A stretch of 64,000 bases of DNA from NCBI GenBank assembly GCA_016858145.1, contig JAEHOE010000004.1, positions 62,001-126,000 on the forward strand. The letters are read 5' to 3'. Below the pieces are notes generated by a model. It was given only the letters and a program-made list of their open reading frames with translations. It was not told the origin of the DNA and ran no database searches. This DNA is from Edaphochlamys debaryana (Eukaryota > Chlorophyta > Chlorophyceae > Chlamydomonadales). Below are positions 33,449-45,252 of the stretch, piece after piece (positions within the stretch are counted from its first letter, which is position 1; every line of letters starts with the position of its first letter). The position numbers were made by a program, and so were the translations under genes.

Positions 33449-34943
33449 GGGGTGTTGGGGCGGGGAAGGGGCGTGAAGGGGAAGGGGGTGGAGGGGGAGG
33501 CGGCTTTGGGGGGCTGGGTGGAGGCTGGCTGGGGCAGGCGAGCGGGGCGGAGTTACAGGTCGAGTGGGCTTGGAAAGCGGGCAGGCGATTGGGTTCGTGG
33601 CCCGCGGGGATTGGTGGAGTTTGCTGGGCCTGGATCGACGAGGCAGGGCAACAAAGGCGGGGCCCTCTAGATGGCGCTAAGCCTCAGCCTTTGTTGTGGG
33701 CGAGGCTAGTTGCAGTAGCGAAGCAAGAACATGGCGAGGACACACGTGGGTAGCGCACTGCTACGCGGACGGCGCGTGCGGGCCAAGGCAGGCTTCCAGT
33801 GCCATGCCAGGCTCGTCAGGATTTGACACGAAGGGAACAGGCAGCTTACAAGGTCTGCCGCGGCTGTAACGTTGAAGGCTCGAAGCTTCGGGGCAGGAAG
33901 TCAGCAGGGTTTGCCGTGGCTGCTACCCTTGAACTCCCGAATTGAGCAGCGGGGCAGAAGGGGTGGGACTCAGGAGGGTCGTGCCTAAGTATGTGTGGGC
34001 AGCGGGGAAGAGGGACGGGCGAGCTATAGGCTGGAGGCCGGGGAGGACTTGCTATTGTGCATGTCAAGCGGCCTGCGACCACGCCGCCGATGAGGTCGCT
34101 GCATACTCAAGTGTGACAGCACCTCTGAGAAGCTAGGCCTCCCTCACGTAGTCTCCTTCCTCGGCGAGTCGGCCAGCAAGCATGGATGCACAAGCGAGTA
34201 CTCGGTACCGCCAAAACAACGCCTTGATCCCTCTGGCTCTTACTCCATGCATAAGCACAATACTGGCTACTCGGCATACCAGCCGGGCAGGACTTCATGA
34301 GGACATGCCGGAGCGACAGCTGCGCGCAGACGCTTGCACCGTGCGACCATCGCATCAGAGCAAGGGGTGCGCATCTACCAAACCGAGTCGGTGGGCACCC
34401 GGGGGGGCTAACCCTCGGCCAACCATGGCGGAATGCTCCCTTCCTCGAGCCACGTCGGGCCTGCCCTTCGTGCATCGCCAGACCGAGGTGGCCGGCGCTG
34501 TGGAGCCGCAGCAGGCACGTGGTGATCTCCAAGGGGTTGCTGTGGTCAGGCAAGCACTCCGCGGGGGCGTTCGCCGTGCAGTGGAGGGACGGGCAGTGGA
34601 GGAACGAGCGTGGGGGGACGGGCACGCGGGGACGGCCGCTCGCCCCTTTGCAATGGCTCACGCTTCTTCCCTACTCTACTTTGCATGCGCAGAGGCCAAG
34701 CACCAAAGGGGCGTGGAGCTCAGCGCAACTCCAGCCACGGCCCGGGACGCCCAGCTTTCCGCAACCGCCATGACCTCCCCAGCTGTGAAGCGCTAGCTGA
34801 TCACGCAAGCGCGGCTGTTGAGACCGAGCGGCAGGTGAGCTGGTGGAGCTCGCACTTCCCGGCCGCAACCTCCGCCCCCGCCCAGGGGTGTCGCTTTGTA
34901 ACCTGATCTTCCCCGCATTCCGCCCTTTGCAGTTCCAACAATC
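33449..34943 (+). other. MRTO4 3' region and RPT 5' region (copy 1)
   Basis: G-rich sequence follows the MRTO4 stop. TGTAA at 33865-33869, 417 nt past the stop, is a plausible polyadenylation signal. Near the right end an apparent 5'-UTR intron of RPT has donor GCAG/GTGAGC and acceptor TTTGCAG, ending 11 bp before the ATG at 34944. No convincing protein gene lies between. Confidence 0.5.
33865..33869 (+). terminator. Putative TGTAA polyadenylation signal of MRTO4
   Basis: TGTAA is the usual green-algal polyadenylation element. It lies 417 nt after the MRTO4 stop; an identical copy follows the truncated MRTO4 at 48802-48806. Confidence 0.4.
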
Positions 34944-37900
34944 ATGCAGCAGCAGGGCCCGGGCCTCCTGCAGGCGCGCTGCAGCGGGCGGGCGAAGGCC
35001 GAGGCGCTCCCCCTCCTTCGCGGCCCCGGCGCTGCGCCTTCTCGGCAGCCCTCCTGCAATCAGCCTTCGCTGCTGGCTAGCGCTGCAGCAAGGGGCCTTG
35101 CGGAGGGACGGGCCGCGCGCGCCAAGGATGCCGCGGGGCTTGGCCCGCGCCACGTCGCGCGGGCTAGGCTCTCCCTCGCACAGCGCTCTCGCTGGGTAGC
35201 GGGGCAAATGGGCTTCGGAGCAAGCTTCGCGCAGAAGGCAGTGGACGGGAGGGAGCAGCGCCCCCTTGACGCCGGCCCCTTAGCGTCGGTCGCCAGCGGC
35301 AGCGCTCCCACCGACCCGGCGGCAGCGGCGGCAGACGGCCCCCTGCTTGCGTACAGAGGGAATGCGGCACCGGTCGGCGCCGACGGCATCAGCTCTGGCG
35401 CTACCGGTCTCAGCTGCTGCTGCGGCGGCTGCCTCCGTTTCCGCGCAAGCGTTCTGGGCGCCCTGCGTTCAGGCCCGCTTGCCCCCTGCGGAGGCCGGCC
35501 CCTGGGGGCTTCGGCGCATGCCCTCGGCACCGCCGCCGGTGCCAGGCATCCCTTACGGGGCCCCTCCGCCGTCTCCGCCGCCCGCCACGGGCATCGGCTG
35601 CCGAGCACGGCCTGCCGAGCGGCGGTGGGGGACGCCGGGGGACAGCCGCAGCCGTCAGGGGACGGCGAAGCCGAGGACGCTGCTGGGGCTAGCGACGGCA
35701 AGGCGGCAGCGGCGGCATGGAGTCCAGCAGGCGGGGGCTCCGCGGCTCGGGTGGTGGACCCCAGCAACGTCAGGCAGGGGCTGCGGGTGGTGGCAGTGGG
35801 GCCGCACGTGCCTGCAGAGCTGCGGGCCCTGGGCGTGGCGGGAGTCATTGACTTTGGCAGCGGCGAGGAGGAGGGCGACTGGGCGGTGGTGTGGTGGCGA
35901 AGCAGCGGCGTGAGCGAGACCCACAAGTGCTGGATCGGGCGGGTGGGCGGCACGGACCCCCCCGAGTGGCGGTACGAGCTGCTCCTGGCCGAGGTGGGGC
36001 CTGGCGCAGCGGCAGGCACGATGGCGGCGACCGGAGCGCCTGGAGCGATGTGGGTCGGTGGGGCTGGATCCCCGACAGCAGTTCCGGACCCGTCCTCACT
36101 GCACGCCCCTATCCCGGCTACCGGTGGGGGCGCCGAAGCGGCGGCAGGAGCGCCTGGGGCGACGTGGGTCGGCGGGGCTGGCTCCACCACCCCGGACACG
36201 AGCCCACCCAAGTTGGGGGGCCGGCCGCCGCCAGCCCACCGGCAGACGCTGCCGGAGCGAGCCCAGAGGCAGATGCCGAGACCGGCTCAGGCGCAGAGCC
36301 TGCGCCGTCCATTCGGCGGATAGCCCAAGGGGAGCCCTCATCGCCAACGCCGATTGGGCCCAATGGCGAGGGGTTCCTGGGGACGCTCCTCCTTTACTGG
36401 GAGGCACGGTACGCTGCAGGCCCCAACACCCTTCGGCGGGCCTTCCCGGCAGAGGCTGCAGCGCTCGCCAGCACTGGGGGATCGGAGCGCACCGCCGTCG
36501 TCAGTGTGCTGGCGGCGGTGGGCGAGGGAGGCAAGCTGACATCATTCCCACTGCGTCTCACCAGCCAGCGTCGGCTGAGTGGGATCACGGACGTCGCCAG
36601 GGCTCTGGGGCTGCAGGACAAGGACAGGATCGAGCTCTGGCGCTGGCCGGGCGGGGCCATTGAATTGCGGAGGGCAGACCCAGCATCAGCGGACGCAGCG
36701 TCAGCGCAGCAGCCAAGCGCAGACGCAGCATCAGCGGAGGAGCCGCAGTCGGGGAGCAGCGCAAGCGAGAAACGCTTGGGCATGGTCCAAGTGGGCTACG
36801 TCCAGCGCACAGAGTTCAGCCCCGGTTACCCGATGTACATATCAGGCCAGCCCGCAATCCGCGCCGCCTTCCCCGCCGCGCTCGAGCAGGCAGTGAGCGG
36901 CGCCAGACGCAGCGGCCAGACGGTGACACTCCTGGCCACGCCAGCGGGTGCGGACACGGGCGAGCTGCAGCCTTACCTCCTGACGCTGCAGCCCAAGCGC
37001 CGCGGCTATGTGCTGCAGCAATTCAATAAGTTTGTTACAGACCTGGGGCTGCAGCACGGCGACAAGATGGAGCTGTGGCTACGGGAGGACGGGCAGGTGG
37101 AGGCGCGGCGGCCGGTCTCAGCGCCGCATCCGTCTCAGGCGGACATTCCCAACCGCCCGCTTCGCCGCCCAGCGCCGTCGCGTGCAGATACCCCGGCGCA
37201 CGTGACGGGCTGGGGAGTGACCACCGGGCAGACGGCTGACGGGCAGACGGCGGCAGGAGACCTCCAGGCAGGTACCCATGCAGCCGGAGCGGGGTACCTG
37301 GGTGCCCTGCAGGTGTACTACCAAGGCCGCACGGATACGAGCCCCGGTCGGCCCGCAGCACATGACGGGCCAGCCGGCCATCTTCGCGGCCTTTGCTGCT
37401 GACGTCCAGGCCGCTCACGAGAGTGCCTGCACCGGGTCATGCGAGTCCCGCGACGTGGTGGTGTGCGCGGCGCCGGCCGGTGAGGCGGCCGGCGCGTTGC
37501 AGCCCTTCAGGCTGTGGATCTACTTCCAGCAAGGGCCCCGGGGTGGGTACAGGCTGCAAGGCGTCTCGGAGCTGGCCAGGGCCCTGGGGCTGCAGCATGG
37601 CGACCGGGTGGAGCTGTGGCGGCGGGAGGACGGGCGCGTGGAGGCGAGGCGCGCAGCACCCATCTCGGCGCCTGTGCAGCAGACTGAGGTAGCGGAGGCT
37701 TCGCCCAGCCCGCCGAAGCGCAGGGCCACACCTGTGCCAGAGCTCCAGCCGCTGCCGCACCCGACGGCCTGGGGCTTTGGTCTGGGCTCCCTGCACGTGT
37801 ACTATGACCAGCGCACGGAGACGAGCCCCGGCTTTCCGCATCGCCTCATGGGCAAGGCCGCCGTCCGCGCCGCCTTCCCAGCTGTGCTTGAGGAAGCGTC

Positions 37901-39232
37901 CAAGGTCAGCGTTTCCGGATCCTGGCAGGTGGTGGTGTTCGCAGCACCTCTGTCGGATGACGGACCCTGGGAGGTGCAGCGCTTCAACCTGTCACTCTTG
38001 CATCGAAAGGGCAATAAGGGGTACTGGCTGACCCGGGTGGCGCCGCTCGCTCGGGCCCTGCGCCTGCAGCATGGCGAGCGGGCCTCCCTGTGGCGGCTGC
38101 CCGACGGCCGCATTGAGGCGCGGCGGTTGGCCCCAGGAGCCGGACCCAGACCCGAGCCTGCCGGCCCAGCTGAGCCAGCGGCGGAGTCTCTGGCTGTGTC
38201 CGCTGCGGGGGTCGAGGGCGATGAGGGCAGCAGCGCTAACCGGCGGCAGCGGGCCGGCTGTTGTCGCAATGGGCCCCGGCGGCCTGGATGCAGTGTCGCC
38301 GGACGACAAGCCCCCGCCTGCGCAGGGGCCACGGGCGGCGGAGCTCAGAGTAGTCTGGGCCGAGACAGCGCAACGCCTGGGCGCCCTCAGGCGGGGGCCT
38401 GGTGGCATGCGCTCGCCGCAGGGTGCCGAGGACGGGGGCACATGTGCAGGGGAGCGGCGCTCCAACGGAACGCTAGAGGAGAGCGTGGCGGCAGCGCCTT
38501 CGACTCCCCAATCGCCTCCGGCTCAGCCTAGCCGTCAGCGGGACCCGCCGGAGCTCCCGAGCCCCACCGGTACGGCGGTGGTTCTGGAGCCTGTGGCACC
38601 CGCCATGTCGGACCCAGCAACGAGCTCTTCAGATGCGGCGATGCCACAGAGCTCAGCTTTTTGTCACGAGTCCCCCCTGTGCGCGTGTAGCCTGACCTCA
38701 TCCCATACTCTGGTCTGCAGCAGGCCCCGGAGCCCGAGCTCCACGCCGCCGCCCGCCTGGACCGGGTTGGGGCGGTGGAGGCGCTTCTGGCGGCGGGGGC
38801 GGACGTTGATGCCAGGGACGGGGTGCGTGGGGCTGCGGGTCGGGGCAGAGGACGGATGCGTGGGCGTGTGACAGGCTGCGTTGCTAGCATGGACGAAACG
38901 AGCCCTCCGCCCTCACAGCGCTGCTTATTCAACTCCCTCCTCAGGCCGGGCGGACCGCGCTGTTCGTGGCGGCGGCCGAGGGGCGGCAGGCCGCGGCGGA
39001 GGCGCTGCTGCAGGCCGGGGCCCGCCCCAACGCGGCCGCCCATGACGGCTGGACGCCCTTCGGCATCGCGGCTGCCGGGGGCCGGGTGGACCTGGTGGGG
39101 GCGATGCTGCGCCAAGGGCGCCAGCGTCAACGCGCCCGCGGCAGAGGTGGGCCGGGGCATTCATACAGGCCTTGTCTGTACCGCCCTTGGGCCTGCGTGT
39201 CATAACGGACGTGCAAACGACCCTTCGAGCCT
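34944..39232 (+). pseudogene. RPT copy R1, frameshifted
   Basis: Same gene as R2/R3 but with small differences: one C missing near 36208, one C extra near 37351, one A extra near 38237, an 18-bp in-frame deletion near 38574, an extra A near 38897, and an extra base near 39108. The first shift leads to a stop at 36321, the second restores the frame, and the third breaks it again by 38531. Ankyrin exons 2 and 3 are recognisable, and exon 4 dissolves into the seam after 39232. Indels fall mostly in short homopolymers and in both exon and intron, as expected for uncorrected long-read consensus. True pseudogenisation would need reads to support it. Confidence 0.75.
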
Positions 39233-39412
39233 CTAAGCACGGCTGTCTCTTGCTCCGAGGGAATGCGGCACCGGGCGGGCCGACGGCGCTGCACTGCCTC
39301 CCGGTCGGGCGAGGTGGGCGGTGCCTGGAGCGTGCTGCTGCGGGCCCGCTTGCCCCCTGCGGAGGCCGGCCCCTGGGGGCAGGCGCGATCGCCGAGGGTG
39401 CCAGGCATCCCT
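39233..39412. other. Scrambled seam between RPT copies R1 and R2
   Basis: The sequence alternates, over tens of bases, between the ankyrin exon-4 region of RPT (ACGGCGCTGCAC...GGGCGAGGTGGG) and the 5' region of RPT (GAGGGAATGCGGCACCGG...CCCGCTTGCCCCCTGCGGAGG). Substitutions and missing bases are unlike either parent. A clean recombination would switch once. Interleaving suggests a consensus built from misaligned reads. R2 also has one extra base near 39566 relative to R1 and R3. Confidence 0.7.
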
Positions 39413-42400
39413 TACGGGCCCCTCCGCCGTCTCCGCCGCCCGCCACGGGCATCGGCTGCCGAGCACGGCCTGCCGAGCGGCGGTGGGGGACGCCGGGGGA
39501 CAGCCGCAGCCGTCAGGGGACGGCGAAGCCGAGGACGCTGCTGGGGCTAGCGACGGCAAGGCGGCAAGCGGCGGCATGGAGTCCAGCAGGCGGGGGCTCC
39601 GCGGCTCGGGTGGTGGACCCCAGCAACGTCAGGCAGGGGCTGCGGGTGGTGGCAGTGGGGCCGCACGTGCCTGCAGAGCTGCGGGCCCTGGGCGTGGCGG
39701 GAGTCATTGACTTTGGCAGCGGCGAGGAGGAGGGCGACTGGGCGGTGGTGTGGTGGCGAAGCAGCGGCGTGAGCGAGACCCACAAGTGCTGGATCGGGCG
39801 GGTGGGCGGCACGGACCCCCCCGAGTGGCGGTACGAGCTGCTCCTGGCCGAGGTGGGGCCTGGCGCAGCGGCAGGCACGATGGCGGCGACCGGAGCGCCT
39901 GGAGCGATGTGGGTCGGTGGGGCTGGATCCCCGACAGCAGTTCCGGACCCGTCCTCACTGCACGCCCCTATCCCGGCTACCGGTGGGGGCGCCGAAGCGG
40001 CGGCAGGAGCGCCTGGGGCGACGTGGGTCGGCGGGGCTGGCTCCACCACCCCGGACACGAGCCCACCCCAAGTTGGGGGGCCGGCCGCCGCCAGCCCACC
40101 GGCAGACGCTGCCGGAGCGAGCCCAGAGGCAGATGCCGAGACCGGCTCAGGCGCAGAGCCTGCGCCGTCCATTCGGCGGATAGCCCAAGGGGAGCCCTCA
40201 TCGCCAACGCCGATTGGGCCCAATGGCGAGGGGTTCCTGGGGACGCTCCTCCTTTACTGGGAGGCACGGTACGCTGCAGGCCCCAACACCCTTCGGCGGG
40301 CCTTCCCGGCAGAGGCTGCAGCGCTCGCCAGCACTGGGGGATCGGAGCGCACCGCCGTCGTCAGTGTGCTGGCGGCGGTGGGCGAGGGAGGCAAGCTGAC
40401 ATCATTCCCACTGCGTCTCACCAGCCAGCGTCGGCTGAGTGGGATCACGGACGTCGCCAGGGCTCTGGGGCTGCAGGACAAGGACAGGATCGAGCTCTGG
40501 CGCTGGCCGGGCGGGGCCATTGAATTGCGGAGGGCAGACCCAGCATCAGCGGACGCAGCGTCAGCGCAGCAGCCAAGCGCAGACGCAGCATCAGCGGAGG
40601 AGCCGCAGTCGGGGAGCAGCGCAAGCGAGAAACGCTTGGGCATGGTCCAAGTGGGCTACGTCCAGCGCACAGAGTTCAGCCCCGGTTACCCGATGTACAT
40701 ATCAGGCCAGCCCGCAATCCGCGCCGCCTTCCCCGCCGCGCTCGAGCAGGCAGTGAGCGGCGCCAGACGCAGCGGCCAGACGGTGACACTCCTGGCCACG
40801 CCAGCGGGTGCGGACACGGGCGAGCTGCAGCCTTACCTCCTGACGCTGCAGCCCAAGCGCCGCGGCTATGTGCTGCAGCAATTCAATAAGTTTGTTACAG
40901 ACCTGGGGCTGCAGCACGGCGACAAGATGGAGCTGTGGCTACGGGAGGACGGGCAGGTGGAGGCGCGGCGGCCGGTCTCAGCGCCGCATCCGTCTCAGGC
41001 GGACATTCCCAACCGCCCGCTTCGCCGCCCAGCGCCGTCGCGTGCAGATACCCCGGCGCACGTGACGGGCTGGGGAGTGACCACCGGGCAGACGGCTGAC
41101 GGGCAGACGGCGGCAGGAGACCTCCAGGCAGGTACCCATGCAGCCGGAGCGGGGTACCTGGGTGCCCTGCAGGTGTACTACCAAGGCCGCACGGATACGA
41201 GCCCCGGTCGGCCGCAGCACATGACGGGCCAGCCGGCCATCTTCGCGGCCTTTGCTGCTGACGTCCAGGCCGCTCACGAGAGTGCCTGCACCGGGTCATG
41301 CGAGTCCCGCGACGTGGTGGTGTGCGCGGCGCCGGCCGGTGAGGCGGCCGGCGCGTTGCAGCCCTTCAGGCTGTGGATCTACTTCCAGCAAGGGCCCCGG
41401 GGTGGGTACAGGCTGCAAGGCGTCTCGGAGCTGGCCAGGGCCCTGGGGCTGCAGCATGGCGACCGGGTGGAGCTGTGGCGGCGGGAGGACGGGCGCGTGG
41501 AGGCGAGGCGCGCAGCACCCATCTCGGCGCCTGTGCAGCAGACTGAGGTAGCGGAGGCTTCGCCCAGCCCGCCGAAGCGCAGGGCCACACCTGTGCCAGA
41601 GCTCCAGCCGCTGCCGCACCCGACGGCCTGGGGCTTTGGTCTGGGCTCCCTGCACGTGTACTATGACCAGCGCACGGAGACGAGCCCCGGCTTTCCGCAT
41701 CGCCTCATGGGCAAGGCCGCCGTCCGCGCCGCCTTCCCAGCTGTGCTTGAGGAAGCGTCCAAGGTCAGCGTTTCCGGATCCTGGCAGGTGGTGGTGTTCG
41801 CAGCACCTCTGTCGGATGACGGACCCTGGGAGGTGCAGCGCTTCAACCTGTCACTCTTGCATCGAAAGGGCAATAAGGGGTACTGGCTGACCCGGGTGGC
41901 GCCGCTCGCTCGGGCCCTGCGCCTGCAGCATGGCGAGCGGGCCTCCCTGTGGCGGCTGCCCGACGGCCGCATTGAGGCGCGGCGGTTGGCCCCAGGAGCC
42001 GGACCCAGACCCGAGCCTGCCGGCCCAGCTGAGCCAGCGGCGGAGTCTCTGGCTGTGTCCGCTGCGGGGGTCGAGGGCGATGAGGGCAGCAGCGCTACCG
42101 GCGGCAGCGGGCCGGCTGTTGTCGCAATGGGCCCCGGCGGCCTGGATGCAGTGTCGCCGGACGACAAGCCCCCGCCTGCGCAGGGGCCACGGGCGGCGGA
42201 GCTCAGAGTAGTCTGGGCCGAGACAGCGCAACGCCTGGGCGCCCTCAGGCGGGGGCCTGGTGGCATGCGCTCGCCGCAGGGTGCCGAGGACGGGGGCACA
42301 TGTGCAGGGGAGCGGCGCTCCAACGGAACGCTAGAGGAGAGCGTGGCGGCAGCGCCTTCGACTCCCCAATCGCCTCCGGCTCAGCCTAGCCGTCAGCGGG

Positions 42401-43828
42401 ACCCGCCGGAGCTCCCGAGCCCCACCGGTACGGCGCCCGTACTCGTGCCGCCTGTGGTTCTGGAGCCTGTGGCACCCGCCATGTCGGACCCAGCAACGAG
42501 CTCTTCAGATGCGGCGATGCCACAGAGCTCAGCTTTTTGTCACGAGTCCCCCCTGTGCGCGTGTAGCCTGACCTCATCCCATACTCTGGTCTGCAGCAGG
42601 CCCCGGAGCCCGAGCTCCACGCCGCCGCCCGCCTGGACCGGGTTGGGGCGGTGGAGGCGCTTCTGGCGGCGGGGGCGGACGTTGATGCCAGGGACGGGGT
42701 GCGTGGGGCTGCGGGTCGGGGCAGAGGACGGATGCGTGGGCGTGTGACAGGCTGCGTTGCTAGCATGGACGAACGAGCCCTCCGCCCTCACAGCGCTGCT
42801 TATTCAACTCCCTCCTCAGGCCGGGCGGACCGCGCTGTTCGTGGCGGCGGCCGAGGGGCGGCAGGCCGCGGCGGAGGCGCTGCTGCAGGCCGGGGCCCGC
42901 CCCAACGCGGCCGCCCATGACGGCTGGACGCCCTTCGGCATCGCGGCTGCCGGGGGCCGGGTGGACCTGGTGGGGGCGATGCTGCCCAAGGGCGCCAGCG
43001 TCAACGCGCCCGCGGCAGAGGTGGGCCGGGGCATTCATACAGGCCTTGTCTGTACCGTACTTGGGCCTGCGTGTCATAACGGACGTGCAAACGTACTGCC
43101 TTCGAGCCTCTAAGCACGGCTGTCTCTCCTCCGATGCACCCACACAGGGCGGGCTGACGGCGCTGCACCTGGCCTCCCGGGCGGGCGAGGTGGGGGTGAT
43201 GGAGGTGCTGCTGAGGGCCCACGCCGACTTCGAGAGGCTCACGGTGCGGCGGGGAGGCAGGCAGCGATACCGATAGAGGGTGGAGCAGCAAGTAGAGCCG
43301 AAAGCTACTGCCAAGGGTGTCTGCCAGGGTTTGACTGCGAGCCTTTCCATTGCGTTGACAGGCCGTGGAGGACCCCTTACCTGACCCCCACGAACATGTT
43401 ACCCGCCCACAGGCCTGCCTCCAGACGCCGCTGCACCTGGCCTCGGCGCATGGGCACAAGCGGGCGGCGGGGCTGCTGTTGGACGCAGGAGCCGACCTGA
43501 CGGCCCGAAACGCGGTGAGCGGGTCGAGGCATTGAGGGCCCTGCCTAAGCGCAACGGCGAGGCAGTACCTTGCATGGGGCTCCAGTTGCTTGGCTTGCTT
43601 TTGCCCTTGAGGTGTGCCCCTTGCCTCTGCTCACCGTCCATCCTCACCAACCTTGCGCCCTGCCAGGAAGGCCACGCACCTCTGGAACCTTAGCCATGAC
43701 TGTCCCTCCCCTTGTCCCCATCCCCCCTCCAGGACGGGCTCGCCCCCCTGGACGTGGCCGACTCCCGGGCGGCGCACGGCGGCACCCGCGTGCGGGACTT
43801 CCTGGTGGCGAGGAAGGGGGGAGAGTGA
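39413..43828 (+). CDS. RPT copy R2 (5' end lost in the seam)
   Basis: From about 39567 onward this copy appears identical to R3 and keeps its frame through the MIB/HERC2-like domain, the four repeated domains and the ankyrin exons (42597-42698, 42820-43020, 43148-43243, 43413-43514, 43733-43828). It lacks its own N-terminal exon start; an open frame enters only by reading through the seam from 39172. See R3 for domains. If the inner duplication is an artefact, R1 and R2 are one gene. Confidence 0.6.
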
Positions 43829-45252
43829 GGGAGTACGGACAGCGGAAGCGGCGGCAACGGCGCAGCGAGGCGGGGTACGGGGAGGGGCCTGCGTGTGTCG
43901 CTGCTCGGGTCGTGTGGGTAAAGCCACCTGTTCGGTGGGCAAGCTACCGAGCTACCGCTCCTCTGCGGTTGGGGCGGTGGTTGAAGGGGCAGGATGGGCT
44001 CGCAAGCATGGCCTTGGTAGCGTGTGTCTGCGTTAAGGATTGTGGGGCTCAACCGCCAGGACTTGCGCCGAGAGGGCGTTTCCTTTGTGCCTCGTTGCGG
44101 AGGCTTCCTGGGGCAGGCATGAAACGAAACAGGAGGCAGGCAGCCGAAGGCTCGCCTCAACGTTCACTGTTGAGTGGGCGTGTTGCTGGTGTTGCTGGAG
44201 ACAGGGGTGAGGCGGCCGCATGCTTGGGCCTGGTTGATGGCTGCGTCCTTGATGCTGGTATGGGGCGGTCTTCATGGGCTATTCGGGCGTGTTGATCGTG
44301 AGGAGGGCTGTTTGCTGTGGCGGTAGTGCGGTACTTGCTCGCGCTGATTGCCATGTATGTCAGCGGACGAACGGCCGGGCGAGGCGTGTGAGGCGCATGC
44401 GGTGTCCTGTTGCAGCGTTGGGGCGCCTCCCTTAATTGCAGGGTGGAACACCCGCACCTCTAATCTCCGGCTTATCTCCATCTCTTTGCCACAACCCTCG
44501 TCCACCGGGCGCCTCTGCCGTCCTGACCAGTCCCTGGCATCTGAGACGAAGCACCTCCTTCCAGATTTCGACCTAATGACAACCTACGAACGCCATAGTC
44601 CTCAACCGCCAGCGGCTCCCATAGTCCGACACCGTTTGTCTTCTCGGCCCTCACAATCACGCACCGTGATTCCGGTTCAGCCCTATCCTCCCAAGCTTCT
44701 GCAGCCCGCGGCCAGCCCCCCCCAAACCGGCAAGGGCCGCGCAAAGAGGGGCCCCGGTCACACACAAATCGAGTACAACACGGGTGGCCCAGCGTCCTCC
44801 AAAATTAGGCCAGGGACCCATCGTGGCCCCCCAAATACAGGCAAGGGAGCCCGCGCAATGGGCGCAACGGTGCTCTCCCAATACCGATAAGAGATGGATG
44901 CAGCGACTGGCGACATCCCAGCAAGGTCACGCGGATGGCACAACCCTGAAACTGTGGCTTGGGCCCTCCTCTCCGGCCCTCCTCCTCTCACTCCGGGCTC
45001 ACTGCTGTGTGTACCCTTAGCTCCGTCGGCAATCTCCCTGCTAACTAGCACCCCCCTCCGAACCCTCTGCTAACACAAGAGCGCTCTTTGCGGCTCCGGT
45101 GCCCTATTGAGCCCTGTTCCGTCCCGCCGCCGCCTGCCCCAGCGCCTCCGCCCCTCCACCGCCCTCTAGCGCGCGACAATGCTCCTATCGCGCCTTGACG
45201 GCGCTCCTCCAGGGCTCCCTCCCGCCTCTTGACGTCCAAGACGGCCCCCGCC
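43829..45252. other. Region between convergent RPT and bestrophin 3' ends (copy 1)
   Basis: It should contain the 3' UTRs of both genes. A plus-strand frame of 180 codons (44348-44890) has no recognisable features. No TGTAA signal was noticed on either strand. Confidence 0.4.
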
